64,000 bases of DNA from Virgisporangium aurantiacum (GCF_016863635.1 NZ_BOPG01000048.1:1-64000); one strand, 5' to 3'; positions 9,412-18,500 are shown, counted from the first letter of the stretch. Translations and numbers: made by a program. The notes: generated by a model from the sequence alone, not told the origin.

Positions 9412-10214
9412 TCGACAAGGGCAAGGGCAGCGTGCTCGGTGTCATGGTCAACGCGATCGACTACGACGCCGCCACCACCAGGGTGCTCGCCGCCGCGCGT
9501 GAGGGCCGCCCGCTCGCCGTCACCGCACTGGCCGTGCACGGCGTGATGACCGGTGTGCAGGACCGCGCCCACGGGTCCCGCCTGAATTCCTTCGATCTGG
9601 TGACACCCGACGGCCAGCCGGTGCGGTGGGCGCTCAACTCGCTGCACAAGGCCGCGCTCGCCGACCGGGTGTACGGGCCGGAGCTCACCATGCGGGTGCT
9701 CATCAAGGCGGCCGACGAGGGCCTACCGGTATATCTGTACGGCTCCACCGAGCCGACGCTCGAACGGCTCATCGCGGCGTTGCACGTGAAACTGCCCGGT
9801 TTGAAGATCGCCGGTTCCGAGCCGTCGAAGTTCCGGCGGGCCGCCGACGGCGAGCCGGAGCAGATCGCAGGCCGGATCCGTGCCTCGGGCGCGCGCATCG
9901 TGCTGGTCGGGCTGGGGTGCCCGCGCCAGGAGCAGTTCGTGTACGCGATGCGCCCGCTGATCGACGCGCCGATGCTGGCCGTGGGCGCCGCGTTCGACTA
10001 CCACGCCGGCCAGTTGAAGAACCCGCCGCCGTGGATGCAGAAGCGCGGCCTGGAGTGGCTGTGGCGGCTCGGCCTGGAGCCGAAGCGGCTGTGGCGCCGC
10101 TACCTGATCCTGAACCCGGCCTACCTCGCCCGGCTCGCCGGCCAGAAGACCCGGGTATGGAAAGCGGCTCCGCCACCCCCCGCGGCGGAGCCACTCACCA
10201 ACTTCCCCGTGTAA
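9408..10214 (+). CDS. WecG/TagA/CpsF family glycosyltransferase
   Basis: A 268-aa glycosyltransferase (GT26) that typically adds N-acetylmannosamine(uronate) or a related sugar to a lipid-linked acceptor. Family motifs visible are the N-terminal TPDGxP(V)RW block, VYLYGST, LVGLGCPRQEQ and GAAFDYHAG, followed by a basic C-terminal region typical of membrane association. The GTG at 9408 overlaps the epimerase stop (GTGA), which decides the start; the frame is open upstream. With the epimerase it forms a two-gene unit ending at an inverted repeat. Confidence 0.88.
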   Translation: MIDKGKGSVLGVMVNAIDYDAATTRVLAAAREGRPLAVTALAVHGVMTGVQDRAHGSRLNSFDLVTPDGQPVRWALNSLHKAALADRVYGPELTMRVLIKAADEGLPVYLYGSTEPTLERLIAALHVKLPGLKIAGSEPSKFRRAADGEPEQIAGRIRASGARIVLVGLGCPRQEQFVYAMRPLIDAPMLAVGAAFDYHAGQLKNPPPWMQKRGLEWLWRLGLEPKRLWRRYLILNPAYLARLAGQKTRVWKAAPPPPAAEPLTNFPV

Positions 10215-10287
10215 GCCCGATCCCGATCCCCCCTGGCTCGGCCTCTCCAACACAGAGGCGCCACCGGTCGACCTGATACGCACAAAA

Positions 10288-10327
10288 GTCGATCTTGCAG
10301 TCGTGTTGCCACAACTGCAAGATCGAC
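10288..10327. repeat. Perfect 14-bp inverted repeat, probable bidirectional terminator
   Basis: GTCGATCTTGCAGT and its exact complement flank a 12-nt loop that can itself pair (TGT/ACA). It sits between the convergent glycosyltransferase and protease genes. The arms look like a dispersed intergenic palindrome that I associate with related actinomycetes, but copy number cannot be checked here. Confidence 0.8.
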
Positions 10328-10340
10328 GGCTAGCTGGGGA

Positions 10341-11909
10341 TCAGACGGTCAGTGTCCAGGTGTCGATGCGGCCGGTGTCGATCGACGCGGCGTCCTGGAC
10401 CCGGAGGCGCCAGGTGCCGTTGGTCGACTCCGACGACAGGCTCACCGTGAACGTCGAGTCGATGTTGTCGGCGCTGCCGCCGCTACGGCTCTGCATGACG
10501 TAGGCGGAGCCGTCCGGCGCGATCAGCGACACGACGAGGTCACCGCGGTAGGTGTGCACGATGTGCACCTCCACCGTGGCGGACGTCGACGTGGCGTGGC
10601 CGCAGCCACTGATGGTGATGTCGCTGAACACCGTCGTGTTGTCGGGGATGGCAACGTCGTTGGCGTTGGTGCCCGAGCAGCCCGGAGGCGGTGGCTCGAC
10701 CGTGCCGGTCCCGGTGTAGAGCAGCAGGTTCGGGGAACCGGTGCCCGGGCTGGTCACCTTGCTCGGCGTGGCGTTGGCCACCATGGCGTCCCGGATCTGC
10801 GCCGGGGTCCACGTCGGGTTCTGCGCCTTCAGCAGTGCGGCGGCGCCGGCCACGTGCGGCGACGCCATCGAGGTGCCGCTGATCGAGTTCGTGCCACCGT
10901 TGTTCCACGACGAGGTGATGCTGACGCCGGGCGCGAAGATGTCGAGGCAGGTGCCGAAGTTCGAGAACGACGCACGCGCGTCGCTCGACCCCGACGAGCC
11001 ACCAGTGGCGCCGACGGTGATCGCCGCGCCGACCATTGCCGGCGAGTAGTTGCACGCGTTCGCGTTGCTGTTACCCGCGGCGATCGCGAAGGTGATGCCG
11101 GCGTTGATCGCCCGGCCGACCGCGTTGTTCATCGTCGTGTCGGTGCCGAGGCCACCGAGGCTCATGTTGGCGACAGCGAGCTTGCCCGCGGCGTCGCCGA
11201 TGGCCCAGTCGATCCCGGCGGCGATGCCGGAGCCGGAGCCGCTGCCGGAGCAGTTGAGCACCTTGACCGCGACCAGGTTGGTCGTCTTCGCGACGCCGTA
11301 CTGGGTGCCACCGATCGTGCCGGCGACGTGCGTGCCGTGCCCGTGACAGTCGGAGTTGTTGCCGTCGCCCGTGGAGTTGGTGCCCCACCTGGCCCGGGTA
11401 CCGAACGTGCTGTGCGTCGTCAGGATGCCGGTGTCGATCACGTACGCCGTCACCACCGGGGTGACGTCGGGATAGTTGTACGTCTGGTTCAGCGGCAGGT
11501 CACGCTGGTCGATGCGGTCCAGACCCCACGAGGGCGGGTTCGGCTGGGTGCCGCTGATCGTGTAGATGCCGTCGGCCTGCACGTACTCGACCGACGGGTC
11601 GGCCGCCAGCCGCTTGGCCTGTGTCTCGCTCATGGTGGCCGAGAAGCCGTTCAGCGCGCGGCTGTACGTGTGCGTGACGGCGCCGCCGTACTTGCCGGCC
11701 AGCGACTGCGCCGAGGTGCGCACCGCATTGGCCTTGTAAGCGACGATGTAGCTGCCGGGCACGACATCTGCCGAGCCCGCGCTGAGAATCTGGCCCTCAG
11801 CCGGTGCTGCCGACGCCGGCGAACCGGCGAACATCGCACCCGCGGTGACGGCCACCGCTGCCGCGGCGAGCAGTTGCAGCCCGCGGCGCCGGACTTCCGA
11901 AGGTTCCAT
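10341..11909 (-). CDS. Secreted subtilisin-like serine protease (S8) with P domain
   Basis: A 522-aa extracellular endopeptidase of the proteinase K/aqualysin type. It has a signal peptide (about 1-35, cut near ASA-A), an I9 propeptide inhibitor (about 50-118) and an S8 catalytic domain (about 128-395). The triad residues are D159 (VIDTG), H191 (HGHGTHVAG) and S347 (SGTSMASPH), with oxyanion N280 (AAGN). A C-terminal P/proprotein-convertase beta domain (about 415-522, WRLRVQD) follows. It is probably a nutrient-scavenging or developmental protease. It is transcribed alone and ends at the inverted repeat. Confidence 0.94.
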   Translation of the reverse strand: MEPSEVRRRGLQLLAAAAVAVTAGAMFAGSPASAAPAEGQILSAGSADVVPGSYIVAYKANAVRTSAQSLAGKYGGAVTHTYSRALNGFSATMSETQAKRLAADPSVEYVQADGIYTISGTQPNPPSWGLDRIDQRDLPLNQTYNYPDVTPVVTAYVIDTGILTTHSTFGTRARWGTNSTGDGNNSDCHGHGTHVAGTIGGTQYGVAKTTNLVAVKVLNCSGSGSGSGIAAGIDWAIGDAAGKLAVANMSLGGLGTDTTMNNAVGRAINAGITFAIAAGNSNANACNYSPAMVGAAITVGATGGSSGSSDARASFSNFGTCLDIFAPGVSITSSWNNGGTNSISGTSMASPHVAGAAALLKAQNPTWTPAQIRDAMVANATPSKVTSPGTGSPNLLLYTGTGTVEPPPPGCSGTNANDVAIPDNTTVFSDITISGCGHATSTSATVEVHIVHTYRGDLVVSLIAPDGSAYVMQSRSGGSADNIDSTFTVSLSSESTNGTWRLRVQDAASIDTGRIDTWTLTV

Positions 11910-12065
11910 ACCTTCTCCTCCCCTACGGACGACCGATTCGTGCCGGTGCTCGTGACACCGCAGGACACGATGGTCGTCGATTGGAGAAGAGCCTATTCAG
12001 CCGCCTTAACGATTGATAGGTATTGAAGTCCTAGATCGGAGGATGTCTACTTAGGGATTTGCCGG

Positions 12066-12572
12066 TCAGTCCCGTTTGCCCTCGAACCGGTAGAGAAGTT
12101 CGAGGATCGACCGGGCCGCCTCGAACCACCGGTCCAGCCACTGGACCTGCATGGTTGATCCTTTGGGAGGCAGTTCGAGAAGGAGTCCGCGCAGCAGCGG
12201 ATGATCAACGACGTCTTTCCCGGCTGATTCCAGCCACGAATCCGAGCTGATCAGATTGGCCGGATCCCGGAACGAGAGGTCCGATTCGGACGGGTCCGGA
12301 TCGGCGAGTTTCGGTTCGGTGAGCGTCGATGCGATCGGGTTATCCGCAAGGCCCGCGCCGTCGAGCGGGCGGCCCAGCGGGCCCGGATCGAGCGGGTTGC
12401 TCAGGGAGCTGCCGTTCAGCGTCGATCCGTTGCGGGTGGCGCCGTTGGTGGGGCGGCCTGCGGGCAACGACCCGCCGTCGAGAGCACCGCGCGGCCGGTA
12501 ACCGAGCTGGCCGGCAAACCGGTCCTCGGTCTTGGCCACGCCGTTGCCCAGGTTGTCGGGGCCAGTGGTCAT
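12066..12572 (-). CDS. Hypothetical protein, disordered N-terminus
   Basis: A 168-aa protein I do not recognise. The first about 110 residues are low complexity (Gly, Asn, Ser, Asp, Pro) and the last about 50 form an amphipathic region rich in Leu, Trp and Arg (QVQWLDRWFEAARSILELLYRF). There is no signal peptide or membrane helix. It lies 179 bp downstream of the DUF397 gene on the same strand, separated by a hairpin. The ATG at 12572 is preferred; the frame stays open upstream without a better start. Confidence 0.6.
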   Translation of the reverse strand: MTTGPDNLGNGVAKTEDRFAGQLGYRPRGALDGGSLPAGRPTNGATRNGSTLNGSSLSNPLDPGPLGRPLDGAGLADNPIASTLTEPKLADPDPSESDLSFRDPANLISSDSWLESAGKDVVDHPLLRGLLLELPPKGSTMQVQWLDRWFEAARSILELLYRFEGKRD

Positions 12573-12696
12573 ATCGGGTGTCGCCTGCCTTCGTCGTGGC
12601 CGCGTGTTGGCGCGGCCATTGCCACACCACCTGGTACAACGAACAGACGTAAGCAGGGCGACGCCCGGCTTCCTAAAGATCTGCGCAGACAGATCT

Positions 12697-12724
12697 GGGC
12701 TTCCGATGGCGTACTCGGAAGCCC
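12697..12724 (-). terminator. Hairpin terminator after the XRE-DUF397 pair
   Basis: A 10-bp stem (GGGCTTCCGA with its complement) and an 8-nt loop lie 28 bp after the DUF397 stop. An AGATCT inverted repeat follows it immediately. Confidence 0.65.
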
Positions 12725-12751
12725 AGGAGCTGCTCGTGAAGGCCGGATCAG

Positions 12752-12976
12752 TCAGACGTCGAACTCGCCGTCCTTCGCGCCCTCGACGAACGCGTCCCAC
12801 TCCTCCGCGGTGAACAGAAGCACCGGCCCCTCGGGGTGCTTGGAGTCGCGCATCGCGATGGCGCCGTCGACGAACGCGATCTCCACGCAGTTGTCGGAAA
12901 CGGGCCCGCTCCGGGTGCTCTTCTGCCACACGGCGCTGGCGAGGTTGACGCGCAGACCCTTGGTCTCGATCTCCAC
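12752..12976 (-). CDS. DUF397 domain protein
   Basis: A 74-aa member of the DUF397 family, recognisable from W-QKSTRSG, NCVEIA, AMRDSKHPEGP and FTAEEWDAFV. Such proteins partner an adjacent XRE regulator in streptomycetes and relatives, and some pairs behave like toxin-antitoxin or developmental switches (BldB/WhiJ systems). The GTG at 12976 shares its first base with the TAG stop of the XRE gene, so the two are tightly coupled. Confidence 0.9.
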   Translation of the reverse strand: MEIETKGLRVNLASAVWQKSTRSGPVSDNCVEIAFVDGAIAMRDSKHPEGPVLLFTAEEWDAFVEGAKDGEFDV

Positions 12977-13824
12977 TACGGCTCCTTTGCCAATGTCGCG
13001 ATCATCTTGGCCGACTGTGGTGGCGACAGCGCTTCGTTCCGTAGCCCGTCGAAGATGGCCGCATACCGAGCTAGTTCTTCATCTTTCTCCAGGAACAGAC
13101 CGCCAGCGCCGTTGGCCGCGAAGACCAGGTTCTGGTTGGCCGGTTCGTCGAACAGCAGGATGGTGAACGCACCGTCCATCCCCCCGTGCGCACCAGCCGC
13201 GAGCGGCAGCACCTGAAGCGTGACATGCGGCAGCTCACCGGCCTCCATGAGGCGGGCCAGCTGCCGACGCATCACGTCGATCCCCCCGACCGGACGACGC
13301 AGGGCAGCTTCGTCCAGCACGATCGATAGTCGGAGCGGGTCATCCTGATTGAGCAACGACTGACGCTTCATCCGGACACGGATGCGCTGCTCAACCTCTT
13401 CGGTGGAAGCTGTTGGCCAACCGGCCAGCACCATCGCCCGCGCGTACTCCTCGGTCTGCAACAGGCCAGGAATCACCAGCGGTTCGAACGAGTGAAGCTC
13501 GGTGGCGGCCTGTTCCATTCCGACGTAGGCACCGGTGAGAACGGTGCCGTAGAGCTGCCACCAACCGCGCTGTTTCGCCTCGCGGGCCATCTCGACGAGC
13601 TCTTCGGCCTTAGGTCCCGCCACCTCATAGGCGGCGAGAATCTTTCGGATGTCGCGCGAACTGACCCCGGACTGGCCCGTTTCGATGCGGGAGACCTTCG
13701 AGGCGGAACACTCCATTCGCTCGGCCACGTGATCGATGGTGGTGCCGGCAGCTTCCCGCAGCCTGCGAAGTTCCTGCCCGAGCTGACGACGCCGTAGCGT
13801 CGGGCTGCCCCGTCGGCCCGCCAC
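12976..13824 (-). CDS. XRE-family regulator with DUF5753 domain (WhiJ-like)
   Basis: A 282-aa DNA-binding protein. The helix-turn-helix is at about 15-70 (LRRLREAAGTTIDHVAERM, then ASKVSRIETG), followed by the DUF5753 effector domain (about 95-275), with PGLLQTEEYARA and the VLPLAAGAHGGMDGAF block. It starts with GTG at 13824 behind GGAGG. The pair with DUF397 is typical of actinomycetes and often controls development or phage/element-linked genes. A 7-bp palindrome 134 bp upstream may be its operator. Confidence 0.92.
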   Translation of the reverse strand: MAGRRGSPTLRRRQLGQELRRLREAAGTTIDHVAERMECSASKVSRIETGQSGVSSRDIRKILAAYEVAGPKAEELVEMAREAKQRGWWQLYGTVLTGAYVGMEQAATELHSFEPLVIPGLLQTEEYARAMVLAGWPTASTEEVEQRIRVRMKRQSLLNQDDPLRLSIVLDEAALRRPVGGIDVMRRQLARLMEAGELPHVTLQVLPLAAGAHGGMDGAFTILLFDEPANQNLVFAANGAGGLFLEKDEELARYAAIFDGLRNEALSPPQSAKMIATLAKEP

Positions 13825-13958
13825 GGAGCACCTCCGGCTAATCGATCAATACCCGAATCCGGTTCAGTGTGCCTTTCCGGGGGTTTTCCATCAACCCGAC
13901 ACCGCGTGCGGTGAAGAAGTCACGGAACCTGAACGAGAAGCTACTCTCGGGTCAAGAA

Positions 13959-13973
13959 ATTGCAAGTTGCAAT
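13959..13973. promoter_or_regulatory. Candidate operator of the XRE regulator
   Basis: ATTGCAA-G-TTGCAAT is a perfect inverted repeat about a central G, in the 384-bp gap between the divergently oriented XRE gene and the next plus-strand gene. Such symmetric sites suit dimeric XRE proteins. Binding is inferred. I see no gene in the rest of the gap. Confidence 0.5.
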
Positions 13974-14208
13974 GATCATGCCAAGTGGGGCAAGCTGTTC
14001 GTGTGACTGGGTTCACTGACCGTTTACCAAACGCGGGGCAGTTATGTCGATGAGCCGCATATCGTCACAATCAAGCGATGCCGAGCGGGGCCGAGCCCGT
14101 TCCCTTTAACGATCCGGCATCTGTGTGGTGTCGCAAATGACATCGCGCCGCCGGATGAGCAGTCGGGCCAGGCAACGGGCCCGCGCCGACTTCGAGGAGA
14201 TACCCACC

Positions 14209-14466
14209 GTGTTACCCAAATCCGGTGATGTGCTGCGGGTGACAAACAAGGCGAGCGTCCAGTTCCTCGAGCCCATGCTGTTCCGGGTCATCCGGATGCA
14301 TGACTGGCCGACGTACGACGGCTGGGCCTGGCTCGACGGATACCAGCTCAACGCGGCTGGTGATGCCGTCGCCCGAAGGTCGATCTTCGTCCAACTGGCG
14401 GGTCTTACGTACGGCAGGGTCGGCGCGGTCCCGGCGCAGACCCGGTTCCGCACCACCGTCGGCTGA
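14209..14466 (+). CDS. Small conserved hypothetical protein
   Basis: An 85-aa soluble protein with a compact core (GDVLRVTNKASVQF, LFRVIRMHDWPTYDGWAWLDGYQLN, ARRSIFVQLAGL). I recall similar small proteins in Micromonosporaceae but no function. I prefer the GTG at 14209 because GAGGAG lies 9 nt upstream and homologues begin here; an ATG at 14137 would add 24 basic residues. It is followed directly by a strong hairpin. Confidence 0.65.
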   Translation: MLPKSGDVLRVTNKASVQFLEPMLFRVIRMHDWPTYDGWAWLDGYQLNAAGDAVARRSIFVQLAGLTYGRVGAVPAQTRFRTTVG

Positions 14467-14468
14467 AT

Positions 14469-14501
14469 CCGGGCTGGCGCCCGGCGGGGGCGCCAGCCCG
14501 G
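14469..14501. terminator. Bidirectional terminator hairpin
   Basis: A perfect 13-bp stem (CCGGGCTGGCGCC and complement) with a 7-nt loop lies 2 bp after the hypothetical gene and 27 bp from the convergent PASTA gene, serving both. Confidence 0.85.
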
Positions 14502-14527
14502 ATCGGGCGTTTGTGATCCGGTGCGGC

Positions 14528-15217
14528 TCAGCCGTCGCCGTCGTTGTCCTGTGACCGCGACGCCGACGGCTTGGGCGCGCTGGCTACCACGATCCGCACA
14601 ACCGAGTTCGGCTCCACATCACTTCCGGGTCCCGGCTGGACCTCGATCACCGTGCCGGGCGCCATCGTGGCGTCCTCCCGACGCGTCACCTGCACCCGCA
14701 GGCCGGCGTCGGCGAGCTTCTGCCGCGCCTCGGCCTCGTCGATCCCGATCAGGTCGTCCGGCACCTTCACCGTCTCCGGTTCCGCCGTGGTCGGCGGCGC
14801 GCTCGTGGCCGCCGGCGGCGCCGTCGTCGCCACCGTGGCCGGCGCGGTCGCCGTCGGGGGCGCGCTGGCTTCCGGCGCCGGCGGCTCGTCGTCGGCGGTG
14901 AAGATCAACCAGACGCCGGTGAGCAGGACGATCAGCAGAACCAGCCCGATGACCCCGAACAGCAGCGGCTTCAACCAGTTGCGATCGTCGGGCGGCGGGG
15001 CGGGCTCCTCGTAGTACTCGTATCCGGTGGCCGGCCGGGCGGCGGGTGGCGGCACGGCCGCGCGCGCCTCCCACCTGGGTTGCCCGTCGGGCTCGTCGTC
15101 GACGGGCGGCAGCATGCGCGTCCCATCGGATGTTCCCGCAGGGCGGATCTGCGTCTCGTCGTCGAACCGACCCATCGGCGCGGTTCGATCCGGTGGTTGC
15201 CTGCGGTCGTCGCCCAT
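14528..15217 (-). CDS. PASTA-domain membrane protein
   Basis: A 229-aa single-pass protein. The cytoplasmic N-terminus is Pro-rich (about 1-100). One hydrophobic helix (about 103-125, LLFGVIGLVLLIVLLTGVW) is followed by an Ala/Thr/Pro-rich linker and one PASTA repeat (about 170-225, DDLIGIDEAEARQKLADAGL). There is no kinase domain, so it resembles a stand-alone muropeptide or lipid II sensor/regulator. The start is uncertain: ATG 15217 or 15229. The farther upstream Met at 15367 overlaps the divergent gene and is rejected. Confidence 0.8.
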   Translation of the reverse strand: MGDDRRQPPDRTAPMGRFDDETQIRPAGTSDGTRMLPPVDDEPDGQPRWEARAAVPPPAARPATGYEYYEEPAPPPDDRNWLKPLLFGVIGLVLLIVLLTGVWLIFTADDEPPAPEASAPPTATAPATVATTAPPAATSAPPTTAEPETVKVPDDLIGIDEAEARQKLADAGLRVQVTRREDATMAPGTVIEVQPGPGSDVEPNSVVRIVVASAPKPSASRSQDNDGDG

Positions 15218-15365
15218 ATGCGGTCCCATCGCGGTTGCCGTTCCCGATCCGACGCCTCTGGAAACGCCGGCGCCACCGTCGAGGTTGCGGCAATTTCCGG
15301 CGGTATGGTGCGTATTGCCGTTCCACGGATCGCTGACTTTGTCGGTAACGCGTACGCTGCGCGGC

Positions 15366-16859
15366 ATGGCGGCACGAAGTTGGGCCGGATCATCGATAAC
15401 CGCGGCCGCGGTGGCGGCCGGGGCCGGTGCCGCGCAACTCGGAATCGGCTACGGCCTGGGCATCGTCGTCTGGCTGCCCGATTCGAACCCTGACGATGGA
15501 CGGGTGCCCTGGCTGGCCAGCCTCGCCTGGGTGGTCTGGATCGCCGCGACGTCCACAGTGCTCGGTGCGGTCACCGCGCACATGCTCGCCGGCCGGGGCG
15601 ACACGCCGGGTCCGGGGTCGCTCGACGGCTGGACTCTCGGCGCCTGGCGGGCCGCGCTCGTGTTCGCCGCCGCGATCGGTGCCCTGATCGTGATCCCGCT
15701 GGTGGCGGTGCCCGCGCGCGTCGCGGAGACACCCGACAACTTCGCGCCGGAGTGGACCGCGGTCGGCTACGTGGTGCTCGGGCTGATCATCGGCCTGGTG
15801 GTCGCGGTCGGCGCGTTGACCGCCCGCGCGGTCGCGGCGAACGTCGTCGCGTCGGTCGGGTACGTCTGGCTGCTCGCCGTGTTCGCGGTGATCGACAGCC
15901 TGCGCCAGGGCGACGACCCGGTGGTCGCCCAGCTGGCGTTCTGGGAGTTCAACGGCGGCCCGGAGGTGCGCGGGTTCTACCTGCCCGGCGTCGTCGTGAT
16001 GCTGTTGATGGCCGCGGCGATCGGTTTCCTGGCCGCGTGGCGGGCCGGCCGGCGGGGCGACAGCCGGGTGGGCGTCGCGATCTCCGGTGCGGTCGGTCCG
16101 CTGCTGGTGGCCGTCGCCTACCTGCTGGCGGCGCCGCAGTTCGCCGGCGAAGACAACGTCGACATCTCGCAGTGGTCGGCGGCGATGTTCGCGCCGTACG
16201 CGGTGATCGCCGGCCTGGCCGGATCGGTGCTCGTCGCCGCGATCGGCCCGCCGCTCACCGCGGAGGAGAAGGCCGAACGCCAGACGCTGGCCGCCGAACG
16301 CCACGTCGCCCGCGAGGCGGAACGAAAGGCCGCCGCCGAGGCCCGGGCCGCGGAGAAACAGCGCGCCACCGAGACGCGGGCCGCTCAGAAGCAGGCGGCC
16401 GCCGAGGCGCGGACCGCGGAGAAGCAGGCCGCCGCCGAGGCCAAGGCCCAAGGAAAGTCGAAGCCGGCCACCAAGACCGAAGCGGCGCCGACGCTCGGCA
16501 AAAACCCCGACGACGACCTGGTGGACTGGCCGTCGACGCTGGAGGACAAGTCCACCCGGGTCCGCACCTCCACCGGCACCACCGCAACCGCCGATCCCGA
16601 CGACGACCTGGCCGACGACGCCTACGCCCCGGCCCGCGCCTACCGCGGCACCGGCCGCGGCACCGACCCGGACGCCAAGGCGTACGTCAGCGAAACGGTC
16701 GAGCCCGAACCCACGTCGGCCGCAGACCGGCCCACCACCGAACGTCCCGGCCCGAAGCCCCCGCTGTGGCCCGTCCAATCCACCGCCGCCGACCGCGACG
16801 GCGGCGACAACGACCCCGACAACCCCGGCCGGCCCCGCACCCGCCGCCCCAAGCGCTGA
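15366..16859 (+). CDS. Multi-pass membrane protein with basic/acidic C-terminal tail
   Basis: A 497-aa protein with about eight hydrophobic segments in residues 5-300, then an Ala/Glu/Lys-rich charged helix (about 303-380, repeats of the type EARAAEKQ) predicted to be coiled coil, and a disordered Asp/Pro/Thr-rich end. No named domain is recognised; similar membrane proteins occur in actinomycetes. The ATG at 15366 follows directly from a divergent promoter region shared with the PASTA gene. Confidence 0.75.
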   Translation: MAARSWAGSSITAAAVAAGAGAAQLGIGYGLGIVVWLPDSNPDDGRVPWLASLAWVVWIAATSTVLGAVTAHMLAGRGDTPGPGSLDGWTLGAWRAALVFAAAIGALIVIPLVAVPARVAETPDNFAPEWTAVGYVVLGLIIGLVVAVGALTARAVAANVVASVGYVWLLAVFAVIDSLRQGDDPVVAQLAFWEFNGGPEVRGFYLPGVVVMLLMAAAIGFLAAWRAGRRGDSRVGVAISGAVGPLLVAVAYLLAAPQFAGEDNVDISQWSAAMFAPYAVIAGLAGSVLVAAIGPPLTAEEKAERQTLAAERHVAREAERKAAAEARAAEKQRATETRAAQKQAAAEARTAEKQAAAEAKAQGKSKPATKTEAAPTLGKNPDDDLVDWPSTLEDKSTRVRTSTGTTATADPDDDLADDAYAPARAYRGTGRGTDPDAKAYVSETVEPEPTSAADRPTTERPGPKPPLWPVQSTAADRDGGDNDPDNPGRPRTRRPKR

Positions 16860-16873
16860 AGTCACCGCCACCT

Positions 16874-18352
16874 CTAGCGGATCGGCCAGGTGTGCACGGG
16901 GTCGTTGTCGTGGAGGTGGCCGCTGTAGCGGCGGAGCATCTCGCGTAACGCGGTCGGCCGGTCGAAGTTTCTCGTGTCCTCCAGGTGGCGGACCATGTCG
17001 GACTGCCAGACGGCGCCGTTGCGGCGGAGGCGGCAGCGGGCCTCGATGATGCCGAGCAGGTGGTCGCGGTGTACCGGGGCGACGCCGAACCGGTCGAGGC
17101 CCTCGTGGGCCAGCGGCAGCAGGACCTCGCACACGAGATCGGTGACGCTGACCTCGCCCAGCCGCGGCCACCAGATCCGGGCGCCGATGCCGTCGCGGGC
17201 GGCGGTGTGGAAGTTCTCCTCGGCCACCGAGAACGTCATCTGGGTCCACAGTGGACGGTCGGCCTCGGCCATCGCCCGCACCAGGCCGAAGTAGAACGCG
17301 GCGTTGGCCAGGATGTCGACGACGGTCGGGCCGGCCGGCAGCACGCGGTTCTCGACGCGCAGGTGGGGACGGCCGTTCATGACGTCGTACACGGGCCGGT
17401 TCCAGCGGTAGATGGTGCCGTTGTGGAGCCGTAACTCGGCGAGCCTCGGGGTGCCGCCGGCCCGCAGCACCTCCATCGGCTCCTCGTCCTCCAGAATCGG
17501 TAGCAGCGGCGGGAAGTAGCGGACGTTCTCCTCGAAGAGGTCGAAGATCGACGTGATCCAGCGCTCGCCGAACCACACGCGCGGGCGCACACCCTGCGCC
17601 TTCAACTCGTCCGGACGGGTGTCGGTGGCCTGCTCGAACAGGGCGATCCGGGTCTCGTCCCAGAGGCGGCGGCCGAACAGGAACGGCGAGTTGGCGCCGA
17701 GGGCCACCTGGGGTGCCGAGATGACCTGCGCCGCGTTCCAGTACGCGGCGAACGCCTCCGGCGCGACCTGCAGGTGGAACTGGACGCTGGTGCAGCCCGC
17801 CTCGGGCGCGATCGAGTCGTTCCAGGCCCGTAGCCGTTCGACGCCCCGGATGTCGAGCTCCATGTCCTCGCCGCGCGCGCCGAGGATCTGCTCGTTGAGC
17901 AGCCGGTAGCGCGGGTTGGTCGAGATGTTGTCGAGGATCGTGTGCGACTGGGTGAGCGTCGGCAGCGTGCCGATGAGCACGACCCGCGCGTCGGACTTCT
18001 GCGCCCGCTCGTCGGCGTGCTGCAACGCGCCCCGGACCTGATGCTCGTACGCGGCGAACCCGTTGTCGGCGATCAGCCGCGGCGGCACGTTCAGTTCGAG
18101 GTTGAACTGGCCGAGTTCGGTCTGGAACGTCGGATCGGCGATGTCGGCGAGCACCTCGGCATTGCGCATCGCCGGATCGCAGTCGGGATCGATGAGGTTG
18201 AGCTCGATCTCCAGGCCGGTGGTCGGACGGTCGGCGTCGAACGTGAAATCGTCCAGCATCAACGCGAAGACGTCGAGGCAGCGTCGGACCTTTCGCCGGT
18301 ACCGCGCCCGGTCTTCCCTACTGAACGCGGACGGCGAAACGTCCATCCCCAT
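16874..18352 (-). CDS. Glutamate--cysteine ligase family (GCS2) carboxylate-amine ligase
   Basis: A 492-aa ATP-grasp-like ligase of the GCS2 family (PF04107), which joins an amino acid carboxylate to an amine. Features seen are TGLEIELNLID, QTELGQFNLELN near the N-terminus and RLHNGTIYRWNRPVYD, HLRVENRVLPAGPTVVD in the catalytic part. Actinomycetes that make mycothiol often keep such paralogues with unproven substrates, so glutathione synthesis is not asserted. I start at ATG 18352 (MGMDVSPSAF) to match the family; ATG 18379 would add nine residues. Confidence 0.85.
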   Translation of the reverse strand: MGMDVSPSAFSREDRARYRRKVRRCLDVFALMLDDFTFDADRPTTGLEIELNLIDPDCDPAMRNAEVLADIADPTFQTELGQFNLELNVPPRLIADNGFAAYEHQVRGALQHADERAQKSDARVVLIGTLPTLTQSHTILDNISTNPRYRLLNEQILGARGEDMELDIRGVERLRAWNDSIAPEAGCTSVQFHLQVAPEAFAAYWNAAQVISAPQVALGANSPFLFGRRLWDETRIALFEQATDTRPDELKAQGVRPRVWFGERWITSIFDLFEENVRYFPPLLPILEDEEPMEVLRAGGTPRLAELRLHNGTIYRWNRPVYDVMNGRPHLRVENRVLPAGPTVVDILANAAFYFGLVRAMAEADRPLWTQMTFSVAEENFHTAARDGIGARIWWPRLGEVSVTDLVCEVLLPLAHEGLDRFGVAPVHRDHLLGIIEARCRLRRNGAVWQSDMVRHLEDTRNFDRPTALREMLRRYSGHLHDNDPVHTWPIR

Positions 18353-18500
18353 GGGCCTCAACCACCTTTCGGGGTCCATAGGTTACGAGCGGGCCGCGCC
18401 ATCGGGCCAGGGACAAACCGGACACGTGTCTTGCGCAGAGTAGGTAATGGGGTGCGTTTAGCAATCATGATGTCCTGAAGGGTACTCATGTCATGACAAA

